NCBI GenBank assembly: GCA_021372695.1
Contig: JAJFTY010000038.1
Span: 61,946-125,945 of the forward strand
From: Deltaproteobacteria bacterium
Lineage (GTDB): Bacteria; Desulfobacterota; Syntrophia; Syntrophales; UBA5619
DNA: 64,000 nucleotides
Reading direction: 5' to 3'
Positions 56,472 through 64,000 of this stretch are shown in pieces (position 1 is the stretch's first letter; each line of letters opens with the position of its first letter). Made by a program: the position numbers and the translations under genes. The notes under the pieces were generated by a model. It saw nothing but the letters and a program-made list of their open reading frames with translations. It did no database searches and was not told the DNA's origin.

Positions 56472-57719
56472 ATGATCCTGAAAAATTTTGCACAGAAATT
56501 ATGGCACGGCGGGGGACGGAAGCTGCCGGTCGTCTGCATCTTCGGCTGCGGGAAAGTGGAGCTGTTCACACCCCGGGAGGAGACCTACGAGGAGAGGAGG
56601 CTGGACTGCCGATGCTATCCATCCGATTCCCACCTCGAATCCATCCTGGTCCGGGACAAGCCGGAGGTCCTGATCACGACCGGAAGCCGATCGCTCTATC
56701 CGAAACTTGCGAATGCGCCGCAGGAGGTCCGCAAGCGGTGGCTCCACTACGATGTCCTGCCGGACCTCGATCAGCTCGGCATCGCCGCTTACAACCATCA
56801 CCTGTCGATCCTGTTCGACGGAGGGGAGGCGGATGAAAAGCCGCTCGTCACCGTCTTTACCGCGGCGTGTCGAACGGGAAACAGAATCCGCCGTCCGTTC
56901 CGTTCCCTGCGGGAACAGACCTACAGCAATTGGGAATGGATCATCGTGGACGATTCCGATGACGACGGGAAGACCTTCAGGATGCTGAGCGGCCTCGCCC
57001 GGCAGGATCACCGAATCCAGGTCTTCAAGCCCGGGGAGCACTCCGGCGTCATCGGAAAGGTGAAGAATTGGGCGTGCAGTCTGGCCCGGGGGCAGTTTCT
57101 CGTCGAACTGGACCACGATGATGAGTTGACGGACTACGCTCTCGATCATGTCGTCAGAGGCTTCGAACAGTTTCCCGAGGCAGGGTTCCTCTACACGGAC
57201 AGCGCGGAGGTCTATGAAGACGGAACCAGCTACACCTACCGGGACGGCTGGGCTTTCGGGTACGGCTCCTATACCGATGCCGAATATCGCGGCAAGCACT
57301 ACAAGGCGGGAAGCGCCGGGAACATCAACGCCAAGACGATCCGGCACATCGTCTCCACGCCCAATCACATCCGGGCTTGGAGGAGCTCCTTTTACGAATC
57401 GATCGGAGGGCACAACAAGGAGCTTCCCGTTGCCGACGATTACGAAATCCTGGTCAGGACGTTTCTGAAGACCCGGATGATCCGGGTTCCGAAGCTCTGC
57501 TATCTACAGTATATCGGCGATACGGCCCAGCAGGCCCGAAACGCGGATATCCATCGGTATGTGAGATCGATCCGGACCCACTACGACCGAATGATCCACC
57601 AGAGACTCCTGGAGCTGGGGTGCGCAGATTTCGCCTGGGATGAAAAAAAAGAGTGTTCGGACTACCGCCTTCCGAACCCGGAGAAGGAGTCTCACGCCAC
57701 CCTGACGGCGGTTATCTGA
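56472..57719 (+). CDS. Glycosyltransferase family 2 protein
   Basis: The 415-aa protein has a GT-A domain of family 2 from about residue 123: LVTVFTAACRTGNRIRRPFR, NWEWIIVDDSDDDGKT, and the metal-binding DxD in LVELDHDDELTDYAL, then HIRAWRSSFYESIGGHNKELPVADDYE with the catalytic-type acidic residues. The first 120 residues form an extra domain (VVCIFGCGKVELFT...) that I do not recognise. It probably adds sugars to a surface glycan or other acceptor. The start has GAGGAACGAGAG upstream. Its last 8 bp overlap the convergent MmgE/PrpD gene. Confidence 0.85.
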   Translation: MILKNFAQKLWHGGGRKLPVVCIFGCGKVELFTPREETYEERRLDCRCYPSDSHLESILVRDKPEVLITTGSRSLYPKLANAPQEVRKRWLHYDVLPDLDQLGIAAYNHHLSILFDGGEADEKPLVTVFTAACRTGNRIRRPFRSLREQTYSNWEWIIVDDSDDDGKTFRMLSGLARQDHRIQVFKPGEHSGVIGKVKNWACSLARGQFLVELDHDDELTDYALDHVVRGFEQFPEAGFLYTDSAEVYEDGTSYTYRDGWAFGYGSYTDAEYRGKHYKAGSAGNINAKTIRHIVSTPNHIRAWRSSFYESIGGHNKELPVADDYEILVRTFLKTRMIRVPKLCYLQYIGDTAQQARNADIHRYVRSIRTHYDRMIHQRLLELGCADFAWDEKKECSDYRLPNPEKESHATLTAVI

Positions 57720-59094
57720 CGGGGAGGGAGAGCAGGGGGCCGAGCTCCCGCATGTTCCGGACCTTTTCCAGATTCCAGATCCGGTCGATCAAGCCTTCGG
57801 TGCGTTCCGGCCCCAGGACCGGCCGCATGAGATCGGTGCATTTCTGCTCGATCTCCGCATCCGACATGGGATTTGCCGGCCGGCCGCGGACCATTTCGAC
57901 CTGCTCCCGGAGCCTTGAACCATCTTTGGTCGCGATCTCCACGATCCCGCCGCGCTTGATCTTCGCCGTCCGGAGCGCCGGGTCGCCGATGAGCGTGATT
58001 CGTTCCCGGAGGGCGAGGACGGCCGGGTCCTTCATCCGTCCGTAGTCGTGGGAGGCTGCAAAGGTCATCCCACCGTCGATCAGGGCCACGGCCAGGACGT
58101 GCCGGAGATCGACGTCCGGCATCTCCCGGTCCCGGACGATGTTGACGCGGTCATCGGGAACGGAGACGGTGATGCTCTCCACATCGGCAGGGGAGAGTCC
58201 GTACCGCTCGCGGAGGATCAGCAAGGCGTCGAGTGGGGCCTGGATCGGCGCCCCCACGGAGTATTTCTTGATGTCGGTACGTTCGATCTCGTAGCGGTGG
58301 CCCAGCCCGTCGACGAGCAGCCCGGGATTCACACCCGGGCCGAAAGATTCGAAATAGTTGTTCTCTCCACTGAAGGCGTCGGCCACCCCGGTGAATCCCG
58401 ACCGGACCAGGAGCGCCGAGGTGACGCCGTTTCGCGCCCCCATGGCGGCAAAGACAAAGGCCTTCTCCACGTGGTCCCGGTCCCGCATCCAGTAGTACTT
58501 GCCCGAATCCTGCTGGCAGGAATAATCCCAGACGAAACGGAGTTCTTCCGCGCCTAGCCCCATGATGGACGCGGCGGCCGCGGCAGAGCCGAAATTGGTC
58601 CCGATGCCGTGCAGGGAGAGGGCGCGGGCACGGACGTTCTGGACTCCCAGGGCCTGCGTCATGCGGCAGCCGATGTCGTAGCCCGCGGCAACGCCCCGGA
58701 TGAACCTGGTGCCGTCGGCCTCTTCTCTCTGCGCGACGGCGAGAGCAGCCGGGACGATGGCACAGCCGGGGTGCATGCCCGCCCGTTCATGGGAGTCGTC
58801 CGTCTCATCGGAGTGGGCCATCATGGCCATGGCAAAGGCGGCGTTGACCGCCGTGGTGACGATCGGGGTGCCTGCACACCGGGCCTCCGGGGAGCCCGCC
58901 TGCTGGGCGGCAAATTTTGCGCCGAGGCGGCCCGGCTTGAGGTTCGAGCCGCAGAGGATGGCCCCCAGGGTGTCGAGGATATGGTGCTTGGCCTTGTGGA
59001 CGACCGCGGGAGGGAGCTCCCGTTCGCCGCTCGCGGCCACATAGGCACTCAGGCGGCAAATCAGCTCGCCGCTGTCTGGCTTCGCCTCGCTCAT
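57712..59094 (-). CDS. MmgE/PrpD family protein
   Basis: The 460-aa protein matches the MmgE/PrpD superfamily, which includes 2-methylcitrate dehydratase, cis-aconitate decarboxylase and iminodisuccinate epimerase. Visible landmarks are VHKAKHHILDTLGAILCGS, AFAMAMMAHSDETDDSHERA with the HxDEtDD active-site region, HPGCAIVPAALAVAQ, KKYSVGAPIQAPLDALL and the C-terminal helices. Its reaction is probably dehydration, decarboxylation or epimerisation of a polycarboxylate. The ATG overlaps the stop of the upstream 222-aa gene by 4 bp, so it ends the second TTT operon. The substrate may be the acid imported by that transporter. Confidence 0.9.
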   Translation of the reverse strand: MSEAKPDSGELICRLSAYVAASGERELPPAVVHKAKHHILDTLGAILCGSNLKPGRLGAKFAAQQAGSPEARCAGTPIVTTAVNAAFAMAMMAHSDETDDSHERAGMHPGCAIVPAALAVAQREEADGTRFIRGVAAGYDIGCRMTQALGVQNVRARALSLHGIGTNFGSAAAAASIMGLGAEELRFVWDYSCQQDSGKYYWMRDRDHVEKAFVFAAMGARNGVTSALLVRSGFTGVADAFSGENNYFESFGPGVNPGLLVDGLGHRYEIERTDIKKYSVGAPIQAPLDALLILRERYGLSPADVESITVSVPDDRVNIVRDREMPDVDLRHVLAVALIDGGMTFAASHDYGRMKDPAVLALRERITLIGDPALRTAKIKRGGIVEIATKDGSRLREQVEMVRGRPANPMSDAEIEQKCTDLMRPVLGPERTEGLIDRIWNLEKVRNMRELGPLLSLPVR

Positions 59095-59759
59095 TTCTTC
59101 TCCCCGGCCGCGGGAGCCTTCTTCGCGGCCATCGTCTTCAGGACCTCCACGGTCCGGGGAACGTTGAAGATCCCGCAGGGGCAGGAACAGGCCATCCGCC
59201 GGCCGGCCTCCTCCGGGGTGACCCGTCCCTTGCAGATCTCCTCAACGTAGTGGTCGATCATCGCAGGAGAGATCATGCTGTGGCCGCACAGGGTCGCGAT
59301 CTTCAGGTGATCGTCGCTGGGAAGGAGTTCCTTCTTCCCCCAGATCCCCAGGGAAAAGAGAACGGTGTGGGGTTTGAGACCGACCTCGCGGCAGATGCCG
59401 AAGAGCTCTTCCGTGAGCCCGCTCGCCACGACCGAGAGGCCGGCATCCTTCTCCTTGAATTCCCGGAGGATCGATTTGGCCTTCTCCCGATCGGTCACGA
59501 CGGACATGAAGCCGTTGAAGGTGACCCGCTCCATGATCTTGCCGTAATCGTCGCCCTGGGCCGTGGAGCCCGCACCGCTGCGGCCGATGTTCGCCGGCCC
59601 GTGCCTGTGCACGATGTCGGCCAGCTCCCGGGTCTTCTTCAGGGTCGCTTGCTTGGTTGCTTCGTCCACATCGTCGAAGCCGTGGGCGGGCCGGACGAAA
59701 ATCACGTAGTCGCGCTTCAGTTCTTCCGGTGTCGCAAACCGGTGGGCAGAATGACTCAT
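59091..59759 (-). CDS. Unrecognised 222-aa protein with CxCxC motif
   Basis: I do not recognise a family. The protein is soluble, without signal peptide or membrane segments. It contains the glycine-rich stretch NIGRSGAGSTAQGDDYGKI, a central region ADIVHRHG... and AKSILREFKEKDAGLSVV, and a cysteine cluster near the C-terminus, ACSCPCGIFN, which could bind a metal or iron-sulphur cluster. A low-complexity Ala/Lys tail closes it. It lies 13 bp after the ferredoxin-domain gene and overlaps the MmgE/PrpD start by 4 bp, so a shared pathway is likely. Confidence 0.6.
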   Translation of the reverse strand: MSHSAHRFATPEELKRDYVIFVRPAHGFDDVDEATKQATLKKTRELADIVHRHGPANIGRSGAGSTAQGDDYGKIMERVTFNGFMSVVTDREKAKSILREFKEKDAGLSVVASGLTEELFGICREVGLKPHTVLFSLGIWGKKELLPSDDHLKIATLCGHSMISPAMIDHYVEEICKGRVTPEEAGRRMACSCPCGIFNVPRTVEVLKTMAAKKAPAAGEKK

Positions 59760-59772
59760 GGGCTCCCTCCCG

Positions 59773-60504
59773 CTATGCTTCGCTGAGGGGTCTTCCGAGC
59801 CCCAGGTTCATCTTTGCGTTGGGCCGAACTTCGAGCCCCATCTTCTTCAGCACCGGTTCGATCGGGGAGGTGAAACCGTCCCCCTCCATCCTTGTCACCA
59901 GACCCAGGCTGAAGACCGTGTCGAGCTGCGGGGCGATCTCCCGGATCAGAGTCAGGGTCTTTTCCAGATCGCCCAGTTTGACCTTCGACTCCACGATGCA
60001 CGAAAGCACCCGTTCGGTTCCGAGACCCTCCTTGAGGAGCCCCTTTTGCCTGTCGCCGATCAGGGCCGTCATGGGGGAGTTCTCCGCCATCTCGGCCCCC
60101 GCCCGGATCAACGCCTGGATGATCAGCTCCGCGTTCCGCAGGGAGGTCCCGGTGTTGGGCCGGCCGAGCTCAACCATGACTCCGACCTCGCCGCGCCGGA
60201 ATTTTCCCGTCCGGTCATTCGTCTTGCACTCCTCGGTCCCCCGGCCGTATCCCAGGGTGTAGCGCATCTCTTCGGGCCACTTGCACTGGTTGTCGCTGAA
60301 GTACTTGCGGACGGATCGCGGCCAGGCAAGCTCGTCCTGTTGCAACGCGCCGGTCGGGCATCCCGCCACCCTGAGACAGTTGCCGCACTCGACGCAAGCC
60401 TCTCGGTCGATCTCCGCCTTATCGTCTGTTGGCGAAATTGCATTCACCGTGCAGGTGTATACGCATGCACCGCATCCGATGCACGTTTCTGGATCGATGA
60501 TCAT
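59773..60504 (-). CDS. Ferredoxin-domain protein with unknown C-terminal domain
   Basis: The 243-aa protein begins with a two-cluster ferredoxin: C8-IG-C11-GA-C14-VYT-C18 and C37-VE-C40-GN-C43-LRVAG-C49-P. In the second motif five residues instead of three separate the third and fourth cysteines. Residues about 80-240 form an unrecognised alpha/beta domain (GEVGVMVELGRPNTGTSL, DLEKTLTLIREIAPQLD). It may pass electrons to a partner in the same operon, perhaps the 222-aa protein. GAGGAGG lies 13 bases before the ATG. The upstream gap to tctA is 116 bp. Confidence 0.75.
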   Translation of the reverse strand: MIIDPETCIGCGACVYTCTVNAISPTDDKAEIDREACVECGNCLRVAGCPTGALQQDELAWPRSVRKYFSDNQCKWPEEMRYTLGYGRGTEECKTNDRTGKFRRGEVGVMVELGRPNTGTSLRNAELIIQALIRAGAEMAENSPMTALIGDRQKGLLKEGLGTERVLSCIVESKVKLGDLEKTLTLIREIAPQLDTVFSLGLVTRMEGDGFTSPIEPVLKKMGLEVRPNAKMNLGLGRPLSEA

Positions 60505-60620
60505 GGTTTGGTTCCAACCTCCTCGAGTCCATTTCATTCCTCTGATTGCATAAAAACAGGTCGGATCCGGCCTTGATATACCCTGTGGCCCGATCCGGCC
60601 TGCGGGGGGTGCCCTTGATG

Positions 60621-62126
60621 TTATCCCTCCTCGTCGGAGAGCTGCTTTCGCACCGTCCTCACCGCTTTCAACGAGACGAAGATCGACATCACCAGGGCGA
60701 TCGCCAGGAGCGTTGCCGAGATCGGGCGCTGGACGAAGACCAGAATGCTGCCGTGGGCCAGGGAGAGGGCCCGGTACAGCGACTGCTCCAGGATGGGGCC
60801 CAGGACCAGGCCGATGATCAGCGGTGCGCCCGAGATGTCGTATTTTTTCATGAAGTAGCCGATGATGCCGAAGAACCACATCATCCAGATGTCGAACATG
60901 CTGCTGTTGAGCGAATAGACCCCGATCATGCAGATCACGATGATGATGGGGTACAGGAGGCTGTAGGAAATGCGCAGGGTCAGGGCGAACAGGGGCACCA
61001 TGGGAAGGTTCATGATCAGGAGGATCACGTTTCCCACGAACATGCTGGCGATGAGCGCCCAGACGAAATCGGGGCTCGTCGTGAAGAGCATGGGGCCGGG
61101 CTTGAGGCCGTAGAGCATGAGCGCCCCCAGCATGACCGCCGTTGCCCCCGACCCCGGGATGCCCAGAGCCAGGAGCGGCGCCATCGCGCCGGAGCAGGCG
61201 GCGTTGTTGGCCGTCTCGGGTCCGGCGACCCCTTCGATCGCCCCCTTCCCGAACCGCTCCGGATGCTTCGAGGAGCTCTTCTCCACGCCGTAGGACATGA
61301 AAGAGGCGATCGTCGCCCCGGCGCCGGGCAGGGAGCCGATCACGAATCCGATGGCGGTGCCGCGGAGCATCGCCCATTTGGAATCGGTCAGGTCCTTCCA
61401 CGTGGGCCACAGTTTGCTGAAGGGGACCTTGATCGAGTCCATTTTCATGAACTCTTCGGCTGAAACGAGGACCTCGCCCATGCCGAAGATGCCCATGACG
61501 ACGACGACGAAGTCGATGCCGTCCATCAGCTCGGGGATGCCGAACACGAAGCGCGGCGCGCCCTGGACGATATCCGACCCCACGACCCCGAGCGAGATCC
61601 CGATGACGCCGCTCATCAGGGACTTGGTGATCGACTTCCCACCCACGAAAACGATCGTCAGCATGCCCATGATGATCAGGCTGAAATACTCGGCCGGGCC
61701 GAACCTCAGGCTGAATTCCGCCAGGGGTACGGCCACGAAGATCAACCCGAACGTCCCGAGGATCCCGCCGATGAAGGAGCCGATCGCCGCGACTCCGAGC
61801 GCTGAACCGGCGCGTCCCTGAAGGGCCATCTGGTAGCCATCGAAACAGGTCACGACCGAGGCGTTCTCACCGGGGATGTTGATCAGGATGGAGGTGATGG
61901 ATCCCCCGAATTTCGAACCGTAATAGAGGGAGGCGATCATGATCATGGCGGGCGTCGCGTTCATCCCGAAGGTGAAGGGGATCAGGAGCGCGATCGTCGC
62001 CGATGCCCCCAGGCCCGGCAGGACGCCCACCAGGGTGCAGAAGAAGCACCCCACCACAGCCATCCAGAGGTTGTTGGGGGTGAAGAAAATCGCAAAACCG
62101 TGCATCAGATGGTGGAAAATATCCAT
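60621..62126 (-). CDS. Tripartite tricarboxylate transporter large permease TctA (system 2)
   Basis: The 501-aa permease shows [20 protein letters not shown] near residue 33 and [20 protein letters not shown] near 260, and [16 protein letters not shown], the same motif set as system 1. About 10-12 membrane helices are predicted. GGGAGGAGC precedes the ATG at 62126. It follows tctB of the same operon by 15 bp. The high resemblance to the protein at 52868-54373, including identical length, points to duplication of the whole transporter. Confidence 0.95.
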   Translation of the reverse strand: MDIFHHLMHGFAIFFTPNNLWMAVVGCFFCTLVGVLPGLGASATIALLIPFTFGMNATPAMIMIASLYYGSKFGGSITSILINIPGENASVVTCFDGYQMALQGRAGSALGVAAIGSFIGGILGTFGLIFVAVPLAEFSLRFGPAEYFSLIIMGMLTIVFVGGKSITKSLMSGVIGISLGVVGSDIVQGAPRFVFGIPELMDGIDFVVVVMGIFGMGEVLVSAEEFMKMDSIKVPFSKLWPTWKDLTDSKWAMLRGTAIGFVIGSLPGAGATIASFMSYGVEKSSSKHPERFGKGAIEGVAGPETANNAACSGAMAPLLALGIPGSGATAVMLGALMLYGLKPGPMLFTTSPDFVWALIASMFVGNVILLIMNLPMVPLFALTLRISYSLLYPIIIVICMIGVYSLNSSMFDIWMMWFFGIIGYFMKKYDISGAPLIIGLVLGPILEQSLYRALSLAHGSILVFVQRPISATLLAIALVMSIFVSLKAVRTVRKQLSDEEG

Positions 62127-62141
62127 GAATTGCTCCTCCCG

Positions 62142-62603
62142 CTAAAATCCGAACCACCCCCGGGGAAGGTCCACTTCCAGCCAGTAACGAAAAATCAAGA
62201 AGATGCCCGCGCTGAACGCGGCGCTGTAGAGGACGCTTTTAACGATTTTGAACTTCTCCAGGATGCCGAGCGTGAGCGCGATGAAGACGAAGGAGCTCAG
62301 CACGAATCCGAGCCGGGTCATCAGAAGCGCGAGCACCGCCGTGACCAGGAGGATCAGGCCGACGCGGATGAGCGCCTTCTTTCCCGGGAGCTGCGACTCC
62401 TGATCCTCTTTGACGCCCTTGCGCCGGAAGGTGTCGAAGATCAGGAAGAGGGACAAAAGGCCAAGGCAGATCCCCAGCCAGAAGGGATGGAAGCCGGGAC
62501 CGGGAGTGTACTTGGTCATGTAGTCGTACTTGAACGATTCCTGGATGAGCCAGCCGCTCAATCCCAGGCAGATGAGCGCAAAGATCCGGTCGGCTTTCTT
62601 CAT
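62142..62603 (-). CDS. Tripartite tricarboxylate transporter small membrane subunit TctB (system 2)
   Basis: The 153-aa protein has four membrane helices and begins MKKADRIFALICLG, close to the system 1 TctB; YTPGPGFHPFWLGIC and IFDTFRRKG are also shared, and both proteins end in a PxGxxGx tail. It pairs with TctA in the inner membrane. CAGGAGGAG precedes the ATG at 62603. The intergenic distances are 33 bp to tctC and 15 bp to tctA. Confidence 0.92.
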   Translation of the reverse strand: MKKADRIFALICLGLSGWLIQESFKYDYMTKYTPGPGFHPFWLGICLGLLSLFLIFDTFRRKGVKEDQESQLPGKKALIRVGLILLVTAVLALLMTRLGFVLSSFVFIALTLGILEKFKIVKSVLYSAAFSAGIFLIFRYWLEVDLPRGWFGF

Positions 62604-62636
62604 AAACTCCTCCTGGCTGGGGACAATGGTCTTGGA

Positions 62637-63617
62637 CTATTTCTTCTCCCGGTAGATCTCGAGGCTGTCGACGTCCTTCTGAAGCACCTCGGCATACCTC
62701 GTGATGTACTGCTTGAACTCCGCGTGCTTCCGGAACGACTCCACCGCCTGGTTGGACTTCAGGTATTCCTTGAAGGCCGGCACCTTCATCAATTTTTCGA
62801 AGACCTCTTCCCAGTATTTCACGGCATAGTCGGGGAAGCCCGGGGCCGCCCAGAATCCTCTGAATTGGGTGTAGACCGCGTTGATCCCCTCCTCCTTCAT
62901 CGTGGGGACGTTGGGCAGGAAGGGGAGACGCGCTTCGGTCATGGTCGCCAGCGCGCGGACTTTCTTCGCCTCGATCTGGCCCATCTGTTCCTGGATGTTC
63001 CCGAAGCTCAGATCCACGTGACCGCCGAGCAGAGCCGCCGCCGCCTCACCGCCGCCCTTGAAGGCCACGATGTTGAATTCCACGCCCGCCGCCTTGGCCA
63101 CCCTGTGGGCGCAGATGTGCTCGGAGCCGCCGATGGTGCCGATCGCGACATTCACCGTCTTGGGCGTTTTTTTCGCCGCTGCGATGACGTCCTTCATGCT
63201 CTTGTAAGGGGAGTTATAGCCGGTAAACGCCAGGTTGGGGTCCTCGGCCAGCATGGCGATGGGCACCAGCTCCTCGAACTTCAGCCGCGTTGCGCCGCGC
63301 AGGACCGTCGTGAGCGGGCCGGTGGTCGTGTTCATGAAAACGTAGGGATCGCCCTTTTTGCCGGCGATGTAGTTGACGGCCATGGTCGCGCCGCCGCCCG
63401 TCCGGTTGACCACCTGAAGCTTCTGCTTGATGAGGCCTTCCCGCTCCAGGATGTTGGCAATCTGCCGTGCGAACAGATCGCTGCCCCCGCCGGGCGATGA
63501 GTGGACGACGACCTCAACCGGGTTTTCGGGATAGGCAGCCTGGACATCCGACACCGCCACGCAGGTCACAACCGTCAAAAACAGCACCGCCGCGTACAGA
63601 CATACTCTCTTTGCCAT
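62637..63617 (-). CDS. Tripartite tricarboxylate transporter substrate-binding protein TctC (system 2)
   Basis: The 326-aa periplasmic protein begins with a signal peptide (AAVLFLTVVTCVAVSDVQA, cleavage after VQA) and has the Bug/TctC features PENPVEVVVHSSPGGGSDLF, VNVAIGTIGGSEHICAHRVA, GHVDLSFGNIQEQMGQ and KVRALATMTEARLPFLPNVP. The ligand-site loops differ from the system 1 paralogue (GGGSDLF versus GGAAGLF), so the two may prefer different acids. ATGGAGGATCACC precedes the ATG at 63617. It is the first gene of the minus-strand operon tctC-tctB-tctA-ferredoxin-222 aa-MmgE/PrpD. Confidence 0.93.
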   Translation of the reverse strand: MAKRVCLYAAVLFLTVVTCVAVSDVQAAYPENPVEVVVHSSPGGGSDLFARQIANILEREGLIKQKLQVVNRTGGGATMAVNYIAGKKGDPYVFMNTTTGPLTTVLRGATRLKFEELVPIAMLAEDPNLAFTGYNSPYKSMKDVIAAAKKTPKTVNVAIGTIGGSEHICAHRVAKAAGVEFNIVAFKGGGEAAAALLGGHVDLSFGNIQEQMGQIEAKKVRALATMTEARLPFLPNVPTMKEEGINAVYTQFRGFWAAPGFPDYAVKYWEEVFEKLMKVPAFKEYLKSNQAVESFRKHAEFKQYITRYAEVLQKDVDSLEIYREKK

Positions 63618-63751
63618 GGTGATCCTCCATTTTCACTTGTGAAATTTCCCTTGACGTGACTGCCGGTCAAAAAACGGGCGGAGACCTGTTGCAGAATCCC
63701 GTCGCTGACCTGTCCGGCTCCTGCCAATCCCGCGCGCCCGTATCCGGTGCA

Positions 63752-63780
63752 ACCATAGTAAAGTCATTTTTCGGTGTCAA
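63752..63780 (-). promoter_or_regulatory. Predicted promoter of the second TTT operon
   Basis: On the minus strand TTGACA (63780-63775) is followed after 17 bases by TATGGT (63757-63752), giving a leader of about 130 bp before tctC. No GTCGAC palindrome overlaps it, although one lies about 130 bp upstream. Confidence 0.5.
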
Positions 63781-63894
63781 GGAAATTTATTGTTTTTCGA
63801 CCGCCGAAATCGGGAAGAAAATTTCGATTTCAATCGTTAAAAAATGAGTAATATCATATTAATAAAAATTTTAACCTACGCGAAAATTTTGTCC

Positions 63895-63923
63895 TTGACA
63901 AAATATTGTCGACAAAATATTCT
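63895..63923 (+). promoter_or_regulatory. Promoter with GntR-type palindrome, directed out of the window
   Basis: TTGACA (63895-63900), 17-bp spacer, TATTCT (63918-63923). The palindrome TTGTCGACAA (63906-63915) is centred 10 bp after the -35 hexamer, exactly as in the promoter at 48184-48212. The 11-mer GACAAAATATT also occurs twice here (63897 and 63911). The driven gene would begin beyond base 64000. The rest of the 383-bp gap 63618-64000 is AT-rich and has no gene that I can support. Confidence 0.65.
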
Positions 63924-64000
63924 CCTGCAATGCAAAATCCGGACACAAAAACGGACAACCAACCGGTCGGCCGGACGGATGGGCGGATCAATCAACGAAG

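Overview
The window is about 64 kb of high-GC bacterial chromosome from a Gram-negative organism, as shown by TamA/TamB, LolA and several Sec signal peptides. The fused PurS-PurL protein, the GT3-type glycogen synthase joined to a glucan phosphorylase, the ferredoxin and CoA-transferase enzymes, the paired tripartite tricarboxylate transporters (TTT) and a likely selenoprotein suggest an anaerobic Desulfobacterota (former Deltaproteobacteria, perhaps a Syntrophales/Syntrophobacterales relative). That placement is inference from gene content. No rRNA, tRNA, CRISPR array, prophage or transposase gene was found.

Layout. 0-9.3 kb: mixed housekeeping genes (patatin-like lipase, radical SAM activase-like protein, PPC-domain protein, MFS transporter, pirin, MtfA-like peptidase, AlkD-like protein, hemolysin III-like protein, XRE regulator with a small membrane protein). 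9.3-18.4 kb: a four-gene minus-strand glycogen operon (debranching enzyme, GT4 transferase, GH57 enzyme, glycogen synthase-phosphorylase fusion). 18.5-22.2 kb: LolA, IlvE and a ComM/YifB ATPase. 22.6-35.7 kb: plus-strand amino-sugar and housekeeping genes: glmM, a NagB-like deaminase, a lipoprotein, moaC, a PH-like membrane protein, a Fis-type HTH protein, a left-handed beta-helix protein, and a translationally coupled trio (giant GlmS-like protein, CTP synthase, PAS-LuxR regulator). 35.7-45.6 kb: a minus-strand unit purSL-purQ-tamA-tamB. 45.9-64 kb: an accessory catabolic region.

The catabolic region carries a class III CoA-transferase, a glutaredoxin-DinB protein whose redox motif contains an in-frame UGA, an amidohydrolase, a FadR-type GntR regulator, an M29-type metalloenzyme, a first TTT transporter (C-B-A order), an amidase, a glycosyltransferase, and on the other strand a second TTT transporter (C-B-A) followed by a ferredoxin-domain protein, an unrecognised 222-aa protein and an MmgE/PrpD enzyme. 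Two promoters, one before the amidohydrolase and one at the right edge, carry the same palindrome (core TTGTCGACAA) at the same place in the -35/-10 spacer. This suggests a local GntR regulon that continues beyond the window.

The most notable observation is the candidate selenoprotein at 47165-47926: the UGA falls at the first position of a UxxC thioredoxin-fold motif, and a hairpin of bacterial SECIS type follows at the expected distance. Other points worth a second look are the 1417-aa synthase/phosphorylase fusion, the 1269-aa GlmS-like protein with its catalytic-type Cys buried at residue 59, the inverted pair of TTT modules, and a small family of inverted-repeat elements with 4-bp target duplications.
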